Assembly (NCBI GenBank): GCA_963758555.1
Contig: CAVWVW010000003.1
Coordinates: 744,001 to 808,000 of the forward strand
Source: CAIUMH01 sp963758555
GTDB taxonomy: Bacteria > Actinomycetota > Acidimicrobiia > Acidimicrobiales > RAAP-2
Reading direction: 5' to 3'
Length of the DNA stretch: 64,000 nucleotides
Position 1 is the stretch's first letter. Every line of letters begins with the position of its first letter. Under the pieces are notes generated by a model. The model made no database searches and was not told the origin of the DNA. It worked only from the letters and a program-made list of their open reading frames with translations. The position numbers and the translations under genes are program-made. This document shows positions 17,590-26,144 of the stretch, one piece after another.

Positions 17590-18838
17590 GCATCGAGCTG
17601 CTGGCCGGTGCCACCGTCTCGACGACCGAAGCCAGCTTCGAGCGCGTCTCGGCTGCCTCGGAACGAGGATCGGAGTCTGCGACGATGCCGGCTCCTGCTC
17701 TGATGATCGACTGCGCGTCGCGCAGGGCCGCACCTCTGATGGCGAGGACGAACTCGGCGTCGCCAGCCTGGTCGAACCAACCGAGGCAACCGGCGAAGTA
17801 GTCGCCCCGTTCCCCCTCGAGCTCTGCGATCAGGGAGAGCGACGGGGCCTGGGGGACGCCGCCGACTGCAGGGGTCGGCAACATGGCGGCGAGGAGCTCG
17901 AGCGGTTCGACCGAGCCCGGTCCGTGGGGTAGGCGACCGGTCAAGAGGGTGCCGAGATGGGCCACCGATCGGAGCGTGACCACAGAAGGCCCGTCGGGCA
18001 CCTCTAAGTCGACCAGCAGGGCGCCCATCGAGTCAGCGAGCTCCTCGATCATGAGGCGGTGCTCGTCGAGGTCCTTGGAGGAGCGCAGCAAGCTGGCCGG
18101 ATCGTCGTCGGCAGCGTCGATGGGCAAGGTGCCGGCTAATGGGTGGCTCCGGGCCAGCGAGCCCGCGATCGACAACAGCAGCTCGGGCGACGCCCCGACG
18201 AGTCGACCGTGGTCCTCGAGCGGCACGGCGTAGCGGACGCACGCTGGCTCTCGCTCCGCCATCCGCTCGCTGACCGCCGCCGGGTCCAGCGGCCGCTCGG
18301 CGCGGAGCTCGATCGAGCGAGCGAGCACGACCTTGCTCACCGTGTGCGCCTCGATGGCGCCGAGGGCCTTGGCCACCATGGCGGCGTAGTCCTCAGCGGT
18401 GGGGACCTCTCGCAGTGAGGCGACCATCACCGGTCGGCGATCGGCGCCTTCGACTCGTTCGAGCTGGTGGACGGCCGTGTCGAGCAGGTCCTCGAGCTCG
18501 TCGGGCGCGCCGATCGCTGTGAGGAGCGCTTCATCGGGTCCTGCGGTGACCTGCAGCGACGGGAGCACGCAGCTGCCCGGCACCCGAGGATCGAAGGGCA
18601 AGGCGAGATGGCAGCGGACGGGCCGCTCGACGTGAGGTGCGATCGACGCGAGGAGCTCGTGGGCAGCCGAAGGCGAGCGGTGCTCGCTGAGCGACGGCAG
18701 CGGGATCGGGGTGAGGGTGCCAAAGCCGGCGAAGGTCGTCTCGGCGGAGGAGTGCAGCACACCGGTGCGTGCCGCCAGTCGTTCAGCGGCGCCCACCAGT
18801 GAGGGGTGGATCGAGATGCTTCGAGCGTCCAGGCTCAC
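17576..18838 (-). CDS. menF: isochorismate synthase
   Basis: Converts chorismate to isochorismate, the first step of the classical menaquinone branch. 420 residues from GTG 18838, which overlaps the menG stop (GTGA). The chorismate-binding domain occupies the C-terminal 270 residues: SKVVLARSIELRAERPL, RLVGASPELLLSI, LLRSSKDLDEHRLMIEEL, LRSVAHLGTLLTGRL, MLPTPAVGGVPQ and IIRAGAGIVADSDP. It lacks an N-terminal amidotransferase domain and sits beside menG, so MenF fits better than a trpE or pabB relative. Siderophore-type use of isochorismate is not excluded, but no such genes are nearby. Confidence 0.88.
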   Translation of the reverse strand: MSLDARSISIHPSLVGAAERLAARTGVLHSSAETTFAGFGTLTPIPLPSLSEHRSPSAAHELLASIAPHVERPVRCHLALPFDPRVPGSCVLPSLQVTAGPDEALLTAIGAPDELEDLLDTAVHQLERVEGADRRPVMVASLREVPTAEDYAAMVAKALGAIEAHTVSKVVLARSIELRAERPLDPAAVSERMAEREPACVRYAVPLEDHGRLVGASPELLLSIAGSLARSHPLAGTLPIDAADDDPASLLRSSKDLDEHRLMIEELADSMGALLVDLEVPDGPSVVTLRSVAHLGTLLTGRLPHGPGSVEPLELLAAMLPTPAVGGVPQAPSLSLIAELEGERGDYFAGCLGWFDQAGDAEFVLAIRGAALRDAQSIIRAGAGIVADSDPRSEAAETRSKLASVVETVAPASSSMLSRP

Positions 18839-19542
18839 TGAGGGGCGGCCTCACGGGTTGCGGTCACCATCTGGCTCAGACCGCCGCTGAGCTCTCGGTG
18901 GTTGATCCCGGAGAAGCCCGCCTCGCGCAGCATGCGACGAAGCTCGGCCGTCTCCGGCAGATACGCCGTCGACGCCGGCAGGTAGCGATAGGCGGCCCGA
19001 TCAGAGAGAACCCCACCGATGAGCGGCACCACACGCTCGAACCAGAGTCGGTACCCGAAGCCGAGCAGGCTCGAGCCGGGCGTGCCCACCTCCAGCAAGC
19101 TGATGCGCCCGCCGGGCCGCACGATGCGGCCCATCTCGTTGAGGCACAGCGAGAGATCGGTGAAGTTCCGAAGCGCGTAGCCGCAGAGGACGCCGTCGAC
19201 CGAGCAGTCGGCCAAGGGGAGGTTGGTGGCATCTGCTTGGAGCAGAGGGCCGGTGCCGTGCGAGGCGGCCAGCATGCCGAAGGAGAGGTCCGCGCCGATC
19301 GGGATCAAGCCGTTCGCTGCGGCGGTCCGACTGAGGTCACCGGTGCCGCAGGCGAGGTCGAGGACCACGCTTCCGGGAGCGAGGCCCAGTGCGCTCACCG
19401 TGCGCTTGCGCCACGAGCTGTCCAAGCCAAAGGTCATCAGCCGGTTCACCAGCTCATAGCGCGGCGCGATGGAGTCGAACATGGAGCGGACGACCTGGGT
19501 CTTGTCCTCCGCGCTGGGCAGGGGACCGGTCGAGCGCGTCAC
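18835..19542 (-). CDS. menG: demethylmenaquinone methyltransferase
   Basis: SAM-dependent methyltransferase for the last step of menaquinone synthesis (UbiE/MenG family). 235 residues from GTG 19542. Motifs: SMFDSIAPRYELVNRLMTFGLD near the N-terminus, the SAM loop VVLDLACGTGDLSR, FTDLSLCLNEMGRIVRPGG, and ISLLEVGTP. The open frame fits the family exactly (FERVVPLIGG, then AYRYLPAST). It is transcribed with menF; the remaining gene of this pathway seen here is menC at 38322. The -10 box TACGCT lies eight bases before the start. Confidence 0.93.
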   Translation of the reverse strand: MTRSTGPLPSAEDKTQVVRSMFDSIAPRYELVNRLMTFGLDSSWRKRTVSALGLAPGSVVLDLACGTGDLSRTAAANGLIPIGADLSFGMLAASHGTGPLLQADATNLPLADCSVDGVLCGYALRNFTDLSLCLNEMGRIVRPGGRISLLEVGTPGSSLLGFGYRLWFERVVPLIGGVLSDRAAYRYLPASTAYLPETAELRRMLREAGFSGINHRELSGGLSQMVTATREAAPQ

Positions 19543-19550
19543 AGCTCTGC

Positions 19551-19556
19551 AGCGTA
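19551..19556 (-). promoter_or_regulatory. leaderless -10 box of menG-menF
   Basis: On the reverse strand TACGCT ends eight bases before GTG 19542, the widest spacing in the leaderless set of this window. Confidence 0.5.
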
Positions 19557-19585
19557 GCGGTGGCCCGTGAGCCCCCTGGAGGGGC

Positions 19586-19942
19586 TCAGCGGAAGTAGAT
19601 CCGCTGGTACGAGCGACTCATCGGATGGAGGAGGAGCGCGACCAGGACACCGGAGAAGAGCAAGACCAGCAGCTCGGAGAAGACCACAGGGAACAACAGG
19701 AAGAACAAGAGCTGGAGGACCAGGTAGACGAAGGCCACCGCGAGGCAGACCTGATAGCCCCAGCGCTTCTCGTTGGCCATCCCGTATGCCCCGACACCAC
19801 CGAGCAGCAGGACCAGTCCCACGAGCGAGGTGCCCCCGAGGAGCATCCCGAAGAGGGACAGTGCGGCGTTGAGGTAGGAGAACAGCACCGCGCCTTGCAA
19901 GGTGGGCGGCAACGAGGGGTTCAACCAGCGTCGGGAAGCCAT
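19586..19942 (-). CDS. small four-helix membrane protein, unknown function
   Basis: 118 residues from ATG 19942. Four hydrophobic segments cover most of the chain: AVLFSYLNAALSLFGMLL, LVGLVLLLGGVGAYGMA, VCLAVAFVYLVLQLLFFLLF and LLVLLFSGVLVALLL. The short C-terminus is basic (HPMSRSYQRIYFR). I recognise no family. It stands between menG (same strand, 43 bases away) and the divergent VIT gene. No TANNNT box with leaderless spacing is visible. Composition and the clean helix pattern support a real gene; function is open. Confidence 0.75.
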   Translation of the reverse strand: MASRRWLNPSLPPTLQGAVLFSYLNAALSLFGMLLGGTSLVGLVLLLGGVGAYGMANEKRWGYQVCLAVAFVYLVLQLLFFLLFPVVFSELLVLLFSGVLVALLLHPMSRSYQRIYFR

Positions 19943-19983
19943 CTCGACAGTCTTTCAGCATCTCGCCTGAAGGAGGTGGCGAG

Positions 19984-19989
19984 TACGCT
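19984..19989 (+). promoter_or_regulatory. leaderless -10 box of the VIT transporter gene
   Basis: TACGCT ends six bases before GTG 19996. Confidence 0.55.
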
Positions 19990-19995
19990 TGGGCC

Positions 19996-20715
19996 GTGAC
20001 ACCACCTGCTCGCCATCAGCCTGAGGACCACCGCGACGTCACCGCGGGGACGCAGCGGGCAGCGATCTTCGGGATCAGCGATGGGCTCGTGACCAACGTG
20101 TCGCTGATCTTGGGTTTCGCTGGGGCCAACCCCTCGGCGGGTGTCGTCCGCCTGGCTGGCATTGCGGGCTTGGTGGCGGGCGCGTTCTCCATGGCGTCGG
20201 GGGAGTACCTCTCGATGAAGGCCCAGCAAGAGCTCTTCGAGCGAGAGCTCAGCATCGAGCGCCAGGCGCTCGCCGAGGAGCCTGATCTCGAGCGCCAAGA
20301 GCTGATCGGCATCTATGAGTCCAAGGGGATGGACGAGGAGATGGCCATCGATCTTGCCGACACGATGATGCAGACCCCTGAGATGGCGCTTGAGACCCAT
20401 GCCCGAGAGGAGCTCGGCATCGACCCGACGGCGGTGGGCTCTCCGGTCAAGGCGGCGCTGCTCTCCTTCGGCTCGTTCGCCCTTGGCGCCTTCGTGCCGC
20501 TGATCCCGTGGCTGTTCGCGAGTGGCACCGGCGCGGTGATCGCCTCGATTCTCCTGGCGGCGATCGTGGCACTGGTCGTCGGCGCCCTCATCGGCCGGTT
20601 GGCCGGACGGTCTCCGATCCGCTCGGCGCTTCGCCAGCTCGCGGTGGCCGTCATCGCCGCAGGGGTGACCTTCGGCGTGGGCCGAGCAGTCGGCGTGGGC
20701 ACCGGCTCCACCTGA
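19996..20715 (+). CDS. VIT1/CCC1-family iron/manganese transporter
   Basis: Membrane protein of the vacuolar iron transporter family, which exports or stores Fe(II) or Mn(II). 239 residues from GTG 19996. The first helix carries the family signature FGISDGLVTNVSLILGFAG, and the second has GLVAGAFSMASGEYLSMKAQQ. A cytoplasmic metal-binding loop rich in Glu follows (ELFERELSIERQ to MALETHAREELG), matching the VIT metal domain. Three more helices complete the protein. In an aerobe using mycothiol it could limit free iron, but nothing nearby shows regulation by metal. Confidence 0.92.
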   Translation: MTPPARHQPEDHRDVTAGTQRAAIFGISDGLVTNVSLILGFAGANPSAGVVRLAGIAGLVAGAFSMASGEYLSMKAQQELFERELSIERQALAEEPDLERQELIGIYESKGMDEEMAIDLADTMMQTPEMALETHAREELGIDPTAVGSPVKAALLSFGSFALGAFVPLIPWLFASGTGAVIASILLAAIVALVVGALIGRLAGRSPIRSALRQLAVAVIAAGVTFGVGRAVGVGTGST

Positions 20716-20739
20716 TCGCCCTCCGTCAGTGGACGGAAG

Positions 20740-21615
20740 TTAGCTCGACGGTTCGAACCGAGCGTCGTGCCACGCCAGGGAGAAGCCCTCAGCTCGGTAG
20801 AGGTGCTGCGCCGGCTCGTTGTCGTGCTCGACGTAGAGCATGGCGCTGGCGAGACCGCGTCGGTGCATCCAGGCCAAGCCCTCTCTGAGCAGGAGTCGGC
20901 CGAGTCCGAGCCCCGCGGCCGAAGGGTCGACGCCGATGACGTAGATCTCGCCCACGCTGCTCCAGGGCTCGTCGTGGATCTTGGTCCAGCAGAAGCCGAG
21001 CAGCTCCTCGGAGCGCTCCGCGAGGAGGAAGCCAGCGGCGTCGAACCAGGGCTCGTGCTCTCGGGAGCGGAGGTCATCGAGCGACATGGCCCCCTGGTCA
21101 GGGTGATGTGCGAAGGAGCGTGCGTTGACGTGGAGGAAGGTCGCCTCATCGCGCCCGACCGCGAAGGGGCGCAGGGACACCCCGGCTGGGACCGAACCCG
21201 GGGAGTTGGCGGGCAGCGCTCGCTCGAGCCGATCGATGACCCGGACGCGCTCATAGCCAGCCAGGGGAGCGTCGGGCAGGCTGGGCGAGCCGTGGGTCCA
21301 GAGGGAGAGTGGCGCTCCCTGAGCCTCGCTCAGGGAGCGGGCGGCGTCCAAGAGCGAGGGATCACGGTCGTCGCCCAGCAGCTCGAGCTCCATGGTGCCT
21401 TGGTGGAGTGTCACCAGGCCGTACGAGACGAGCTCGGCCTCGTCGAAGCGACGCAGGTGCCACAGCGAGGGACCACCGTCTCGCAGGGCTCTGCGAGCCT
21501 GCTCGGTCAGGGCCTCACGACCCAGCTCCAGGGATCGACTCAGGCACAGCTCCAGCACGCTCTGCCGGCCGACGCGGTCAAGGTCCTCATCGGCCGTGAT
21601 GCTCGCCTCCGTCAT
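20740..21615 (-). CDS. mshD: mycothiol synthase
   Basis: GNAT-fold acetyltransferase that acetylates Cys-GlcN-Ins to give mycothiol, the main thiol of Actinomycetota; this is the best lineage marker in the window. 291 residues from ATG 21615 with two GNAT domains. The C-terminal catalytic domain contains NARSFAHHPDQGAMSLDDL, AGFLLAERSEELLGFCWTK, GEIYVIGVDPSAAGLGLG and MLYVEHDNEPAQHLY, all close to the MshD pattern. TAACCT lies six bases upstream of the start. It is divergent from nth. Confidence 0.93.
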   Translation of the reverse strand: MTEASITADEDLDRVGRQSVLELCLSRSLELGREALTEQARRALRDGGPSLWHLRRFDEAELVSYGLVTLHQGTMELELLGDDRDPSLLDAARSLSEAQGAPLSLWTHGSPSLPDAPLAGYERVRVIDRLERALPANSPGSVPAGVSLRPFAVGRDEATFLHVNARSFAHHPDQGAMSLDDLRSREHEPWFDAAGFLLAERSEELLGFCWTKIHDEPWSSVGEIYVIGVDPSAAGLGLGRLLLREGLAWMHRRGLASAMLYVEHDNEPAQHLYRAEGFSLAWHDARFEPSS

Positions 21616-21621
21616 CCCAGG

Positions 21622-21627
21622 AGGTTA
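21622..21627 (-). promoter_or_regulatory. leaderless -10 box of mshD
   Basis: On the reverse strand TAACCT ends six bases before ATG 21615. The nth -10 box lies only 12 bases away on the other strand. Confidence 0.55.
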
Positions 21628-21639
21628 CCGAGGTGCCGT

Positions 21640-21645
21640 TAGGGT
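21640..21645 (+). promoter_or_regulatory. leaderless -10 box of nth
   Basis: TAGGGT ends six bases before GTG 21652. Together with the mshD box it forms a compact divergent promoter within 37 bases between the two start codons. Confidence 0.55.
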
Positions 21646-21651
21646 TGAGCT

Positions 21652-22317
21652 GTGGCACGGCCTCGTAGCCCCAAGGGCCGGGCCCGCGAGACCGATCTCC
21701 GCCTCGAAGGGGCCTTCCCCGGCACCGCCCGCGACCTCTGCGCCTTGCGCTTCGAGAGCCCCTACCAGCTCTTGGCCGCCACCATCTTGTCGGCGCAGTG
21801 CACCGACGTCCGCGTGAACATGACGACGCCTGCGCTCTTCGAGCGCTATCCGCAGGTGGAGGATCTCGCGCGCGCCACGTCGCTCGACGTGGAGGCCCTG
21901 ATCCGCTCGACGGGATTCTTCCGCGCGAAGGCCAGGAACCTGATCGGCATGGCTGTCACCGTCATGCGTGACTTCGACGGCGAGATCCCTCGAGAGCTCG
22001 ACGAGCTGGTGACCCTTCCCGGCGTTGGTCGCAAGACTGGCAACGTGCTGCGCTCCGTGGCCTTCGATCTGCCTGGCCTGCCGGTCGACACCCACGTCGG
22101 GCGTCTCAGCCGGCGCCTCGGGCTGACCGAGGCGACCGACCCGGTCAAGGTCGAGCACGAGCTCAACGCGCTCATCGCCCCGGTGAGGAGAGGTGCGTTC
22201 AGCCTGCGCCTGATCCTCCACGGACGAGCGGTCTGCGTGGCGCGACGACCCTCCTGCGAGATCTGCGAGCTGCGGGACTTCTGTCCTCGGGTGGGCGTGG
22301 CCGACGCGCCGAGGTGA
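21652..22317 (+). CDS. nth: endonuclease III
   Basis: DNA glycosylase/AP lyase for oxidised pyrimidines in base excision repair. 221 residues from GTG 21652. The helix-hairpin-helix with catalytic lysine reads LPGVGRKTGNVL, and the catalytic aspartate is in GLPVDTHVGRLSRRLG. A [4Fe-4S] cluster site is formed by the four cysteines of CVARRPSCEICELRDFC. The N-terminal YQLLAATILSAQCTDVRVN is the usual family start. It ends six bases before a convergent small gene. Confidence 0.95.
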   Translation: MARPRSPKGRARETDLRLEGAFPGTARDLCALRFESPYQLLAATILSAQCTDVRVNMTTPALFERYPQVEDLARATSLDVEALIRSTGFFRAKARNLIGMAVTVMRDFDGEIPRELDELVTLPGVGRKTGNVLRSVAFDLPGLPVDTHVGRLSRRLGLTEATDPVKVEHELNALIAPVRRGAFSLRLILHGRAVCVARRPSCEICELRDFCPRVGVADAPR

Positions 22318-22322
22318 GCCGG

Positions 22323-22565
22323 TCAGAGCCGCCGCTCTGCGGAGCGGGCGGCTCGGCGCAGTCGTCTGATCGAGGCGCTGAGCGAGCGCTCGAGTGACAC
22401 CAGCTCCGCGTCGACGCCCTCGCCGCCTCCCTTGCGCTCGACGATCGCCGAGATCCGCAGGCTGATCTCCTCGAGGCTGGCCAGGAGCGATGAGAGCTCG
22501 ATCGCGTCGTCCACGCAGCGATCTTGCACGACGGCACCGAGGCTCGCCAGCTGGCCGTCGCCCAA
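22323..22565 (-). CDS. small helical protein, unknown function
   Basis: About 80 residues if it begins at TTG 22565; the frame is open further upstream but would then run into hisD. The sequence is helix-rich with heptad-like spacing: DAIELSSLLASLEEISLRISAIVERK, followed by ELVSLERSLSASIRRLRRA and a basic tail. This suggests a short coiled coil. No family is recognised and no TANNNT box fits the proposed start. It lies between nth (convergent, 5 bases) and hisD (divergent, 24 bases). It is kept because it fills the gap without overlap and has a protein-like composition; a chance frame remains possible. Confidence 0.45.
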   Translation of the reverse strand: MGDGQLASLGAVVQDRCVDDAIELSSLLASLEEISLRISAIVERKGGGEGVDAELVSLERSLSASIRRLRRAARSAERRL

Positions 22566-22577
22566 GAAGGCCGGCAG

Positions 22578-22583
22578 TACGCT
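22578..22583 (+). promoter_or_regulatory. leaderless -10 box of the his-trp supercluster
   Basis: TACGCT ends six bases before ATG 22590. It fixes the hisD start against longer upstream alternatives and is the likely main promoter for the genes down to trpE-ygfZ and perhaps trpA. Confidence 0.6.
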
Positions 22584-22589
22584 TGGTCG

Positions 22590-23867
22590 ATGCTCACCAC
22601 TCTTGATCTGCGCGGGCGTGGCCTCGAGGTCGAGGGGTTGCTCCCTGCCCCCAGCGCCCCCGGGCACGACGTCGCGGGGGCGGTGGCTGCGATCATCGAA
22701 GACGTGCGCCAGCACGGAGATGAGGCGCTCCGCCGACTCACCGAGACCTTTGACGGCGTCCGGCTCGAGGCGATCCGTCTGGACCCTTCAGAGGGTGCGA
22801 GAGCCTTGGCACGCCTGGCGCCCGAGGTGAGAGAGGCGCTCACCAGGGCGTGGGAGCGGATCTTGGCGTACCACGCAGAGGAGGGGACCCCTCCCGGGGC
22901 CTTCGATGCGGACGGGGTTCGCATTGTCCACCGAGAGGTCGCCGTCGAGCGGGCCGGTTGCTACGCACCAGGAGGTCGAGCACGGTACCCGTCATCGGTG
23001 CTGATGTGCGCTGCACCAGCGCGGGTCGCGGGCGTCCGAGAGCTGGCGCTCTGCGTCCCTCCGGCGAGCGACGGCAAGATCGATGACGCCACGCTCGGGG
23101 CGGCAGCGGTGGCCGGCATCGAGGAGATCTATCCGCTGGGCGGGGCGCAAGCCATCGCCGCCATGGCGCTCGGGACACCGTCAGTGCCGCGTGTCGACGT
23201 CATCGTCGGTCCCGGCAACGCCTACGTGGCCGAGGCGAAGCGCCAGCTCTCAGGGGTCGTCGGCGTGGCGTCCGCCTTCGCGGGACCGTCAGAGATCGCG
23301 GTGATCGCTGACGAGACGACACCCTGGCAGTTGGCCGCCATCGACCTCATGGTCCAGGCCGAGCACGGACCGGACGGCATGGCGTGGCTCATCACCTGGG
23401 ACGAGGCCGTGGCCAAGGGGGTTGACGAGACGCTCAGCGACCTCGTCGCAGGCTCGGTCCGCCGAGCCGATCTCGAGGCAACGCTCGGCTCGAACGGGGT
23501 CAGCTGTCTCGTCGACTCGCCAGAGGCAGCCTTGGCGGTGGCCAACATCATCGCTCCCGAGCACCTCGAGCTGCTCGTTGACGACTTCGAGCCCCTCGTC
23601 TCGCTCGTCCGCGCCGCCGGCGCGGTCTTCTGCGGGATCAACGCGCCGGCGAGCCTGGGCGACTACGCAGCGGGTCCCAACCACATCCTGCCGACCAATC
23701 GCAGCGCTCGCTTCTCCTCGGCGCTGCGCGCCGACGACTTCCGCCGGCACATCCACGTGGTCGAGGTCACGCGCCAGGGCTTCGAGTCCTTGGCCGACAC
23801 CGTCGAGACCCTGGCGCTCGTCGAGGGCCTCGCGTCCCACGCGGAGTCGATCCGGATGCGGCGATGA
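22590..23867 (+). CDS. hisD: histidinol dehydrogenase
   Basis: Zinc enzyme for the last two oxidations of histidine synthesis, histidinol to histidine, with NAD. 425 residues from ATG 22590, chosen because of the -10 box six bases upstream. Motifs: CYAPGGRARYPSSVLM, GIEEIYPLGGAQAIAAMALG, VDVIVGPGNAYVAEAKRQL, GPSEIAVIADE, LMVQAEHGPDG with metal and catalytic residues, and IAPEHLELL. NAPASLGDYAAGPNHILPT closes the active site. It overlaps hisC by 4 bases. Confidence 0.97.
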   Translation: MLTTLDLRGRGLEVEGLLPAPSAPGHDVAGAVAAIIEDVRQHGDEALRRLTETFDGVRLEAIRLDPSEGARALARLAPEVREALTRAWERILAYHAEEGTPPGAFDADGVRIVHREVAVERAGCYAPGGRARYPSSVLMCAAPARVAGVRELALCVPPASDGKIDDATLGAAAVAGIEEIYPLGGAQAIAAMALGTPSVPRVDVIVGPGNAYVAEAKRQLSGVVGVASAFAGPSEIAVIADETTPWQLAAIDLMVQAEHGPDGMAWLITWDEAVAKGVDETLSDLVAGSVRRADLEATLGSNGVSCLVDSPEAALAVANIIAPEHLELLVDDFEPLVSLVRAAGAVFCGINAPASLGDYAAGPNHILPTNRSARFSSALRADDFRRHIHVVEVTRQGFESLADTVETLALVEGLASHAESIRMRR

Positions 23868-24928
23868 CGATCCCGAAGAAGCGCCCAGACCTGGTCGATC
23901 TCGAGGGCTACCACTCCGCACAGGTCGACGCGGCGGTCCGCCTCAACACCAACGAGTCCCCCTTCGTCCCGCCGCGCTCGTTCTACGCCGATCTCGAAGA
24001 GGGGGTCGGCCGCTTGGTGCTCAATCGCTACCCGGATCGCGAGGCGGTGGCACTGCGCGAAGCCTTGGGCGAGCTTGAAGGCGTCCCGGCCTCCTCGATC
24101 TTCTGCGCCAACGGCTCCAACGAGGTGCTTCAGAGCTTGCTGTTGGCCTACGGAGGCAGCACCAGGAGCGCTCTGGTCTTCGAGCCGAGCTACACCCTGC
24201 ACGAGCACATCGCCAGGATCACGGGCACGCAGGTCAGCGCGGTGCCTCGTGCAGCGGACTTTCGCCTGTCACCGGAAGCCATCAGCGACGCCATCGCACA
24301 GCACGAGCCCGACCTCGTCTTCCTGTGCTCTCCCAACAACCCCACAGGTCTGAGCGAGCCGCTGAGCAACCTGCGTGCGGCGCTGCGAGCGTCTGCCTCG
24401 CTGGTGGTCGTGGACGAGGCCTATGGCCAGTTCTCGCCGACGACGGCCGCCTCGCTTCGAGGCCAGGAGGGCAGCGAGCGACTTGTCGTGGTGCGGACCT
24501 TCTCGAAGACCTGGGCGCTGGCGGGTGTTCGGCTGGGCTACTGCGTCGCTGATCCCGAGGTGGTCGCCGCATGCTTCTCGGTGGCACTGCCGTACCACCT
24601 CTCGTCGCTCACCCAGCAGGCGGGTCTCTCGGTCCTTCGCTACAGCGACGAGATGGACAGACACGTCAAGACCATCACGGCCGAGCGGGACCGCCTCTTG
24701 GTCGAGCTGGCTCGCCTGGATCTCGAGACGTGGCCTTCGGAGGCGAACTTCATCCTGTTCCGTCCACGAGGGATCGACGCCGTCGAGCTCTGGAGGCGCC
24801 TGCTCGCTCGCTCGATCCTGATCCGGGACTGCTCGTCGTGGCGCTCACTCAAGGGCTGCCTGCGTGTCACCATTGGTACGCCCGAGGAGAACGATCGTTT
24901 CCTCGAGGCACTCAAGGAGAGCACATGA
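23864..24928 (+). CDS. hisC: histidinol-phosphate aminotransferase
   Basis: PLP enzyme, fold type I, converting imidazole-acetol phosphate and glutamate to histidinol phosphate. 354 residues from ATG 23864 (ATGA overlap with hisD). RLNTNESPFVPP opens the protein. Cofactor contacts are FCANGSNEVLQ, FLCSPNNPTG and VVVDEAYGQFS; the PLP lysine is in RTFSKTWALAGVRLGY. A C-terminal arginine region (LKGCLRVTIGTPEENDRFL) binds the substrate carboxylate and phosphate. hisB follows with an ATGA overlap. Confidence 0.95.
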   Translation: MTIPKKRPDLVDLEGYHSAQVDAAVRLNTNESPFVPPRSFYADLEEGVGRLVLNRYPDREAVALREALGELEGVPASSIFCANGSNEVLQSLLLAYGGSTRSALVFEPSYTLHEHIARITGTQVSAVPRAADFRLSPEAISDAIAQHEPDLVFLCSPNNPTGLSEPLSNLRAALRASASLVVVDEAYGQFSPTTAASLRGQEGSERLVVVRTFSKTWALAGVRLGYCVADPEVVAACFSVALPYHLSSLTQQAGLSVLRYSDEMDRHVKTITAERDRLLVELARLDLETWPSEANFILFRPRGIDAVELWRRLLARSILIRDCSSWRSLKGCLRVTIGTPEENDRFLEALKEST

Positions 24929-25527
24929 GCGGGTCGGCCAGGACGGCGACGAGGCGTCGAGAGACGAAGGAGACGACGGTCTCGGTGGTCTTGGACCTCG
25001 ACGGCACGGGCGCGACCTCTGTGACCACGGGGATCCCCTTCTTCGACCACATGGTCGAGCAGCTCGGTCGTCACGGCGGCTTCGACCTGGAGGTCAAGGC
25101 GGCTGGCGACCTCAGCGTGGACACGCACCACACCGTCGAAGACGTGGGCATCGTGCTCGGAGAGGCCCTGGCGGAGGCTCTCGGAGACAAGCGCGGCATC
25201 GCTCGCTACGCCTCGAGGCTCATCCCGCTCGATGAGGCGGCGATCGAGGTGGCCCTCGACCTCTCGGGACGACCCTTCCTTCTCTATGACGTCCCCTTCG
25301 CCCCCGACACCCCCGGTCTCGGTGAGCCCGCCTTCGACCCGCAGCTGGTCGAAGAGTTCATCCGGGCGCTGGCCACGGCCTCGGGCATGACCATTCACGT
25401 CCGCATCCGCAGTGGTCGCAACACGCACCACATCGTCGAGGCCACCTTCAAGTGCCTGGCGCGCTGCCTGCGAGACGCGGTCCGCGTCGACGGAGAGACC
25501 CTCCCGTCGACCAAGGGCACCCTGTAG
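24925..25527 (+). CDS. hisB: imidazoleglycerol-phosphate dehydratase
   Basis: Manganese-dependent dehydratase of histidine synthesis. 200 residues from ATG 24925, monofunctional (no HisN phosphatase domain). The two metal-binding repeats are visible: FFDHMVEQLGRHGGFDL with DTHHTVEDVGIVLGEAL, and a second half with GRNTHHIVEATFKCLARCL. The substrate loop TLPSTKGTL ends the protein. It sits between hisC and hisH as in other actinobacteria. Confidence 0.96.
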   Translation: MSGSARTATRRRETKETTVSVVLDLDGTGATSVTTGIPFFDHMVEQLGRHGGFDLEVKAAGDLSVDTHHTVEDVGIVLGEALAEALGDKRGIARYASRLIPLDEAAIEVALDLSGRPFLLYDVPFAPDTPGLGEPAFDPQLVEEFIRALATASGMTIHVRIRSGRNTHHIVEATFKCLARCLRDAVRVDGETLPSTKGTL

Positions 25528-25538
25528 ACCGCGATCTC

Positions 25539-26144
25539 GTGCTCGCAGTCATCGATTACGGCATCGGCAACCTCCGCTCTGCGGTCAAGGCCATGGCCAA
25601 GGTGGGTCGGGAAGCCTCGCTGATCTCAGATCCCTCGCAGCTGCGCAGCGCCCGCGGCATCGTGCTGCCCGGGGTCGGAGCCTTCGGTCGCTGCGCGGAG
25701 GCGTTGGACGCTGGCGGGTGGCGAGAGCCCTTGGGTGAGGTCATCGGCGCAGGGGTGCCCTTCTTGGGGATCTGCGTGGGCTTCCAGCTCCTCTATGAGT
25801 CGTCTGAGGAGAGCCCGGGTGCCCGGGGCCTCGGTGTCTTTCCCGGTGAGGTCGAGCGGCTGGGTCCCGGGGTGAAGCTTCCTCAGATCCAGTGGAACGA
25901 GCTGCAGCTTCGCTCCGAGAGCCAGTTGCTCCCACGCAGCAGCGAGGGCTCGTGGATGTACTTCGTGCACTCCTTCGCTCCTCCGATCGGCGAGGAGACG
26001 ACGGCGGTCTGTGAGTACGGCGGCCAGGTCGCCGCGGCGGTGGAGCGAGAGCTCGTCTTCGGCTGCCAGTTCCACCCCGAGAAGTCTGGCGACGAGGGAC
26101 TCGCGTTCTTGGGGCGCTTCGCCAACCTGGCGGAGGCTCGCTGA
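25539..26144 (+). CDS. hisH: imidazole glycerol phosphate synthase, glutaminase subunit
   Basis: Class I glutamine amidotransferase that passes ammonia to HisF. I start at GTG 25539 (VLAVIDYGIGNLRSAVKAM), giving 201 residues; longer in-frame starts would overlap hisB. The nucleophile cysteine is in FLGICVGFQLLYE (Val where Leu is commoner), and the catalytic His-Glu pair is in FGCQFHPEKSGDEG. The oxyanion strand VLPGVGAFGRC is present. The stop overlaps the hisA start by one base (TGATG). hisF is two genes downstream. Confidence 0.95.
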   Translation: MLAVIDYGIGNLRSAVKAMAKVGREASLISDPSQLRSARGIVLPGVGAFGRCAEALDAGGWREPLGEVIGAGVPFLGICVGFQLLYESSEESPGARGLGVFPGEVERLGPGVKLPQIQWNELQLRSESQLLPRSSEGSWMYFVHSFAPPIGEETTAVCEYGGQVAAAVERELVFGCQFHPEKSGDEGLAFLGRFANLAEAR

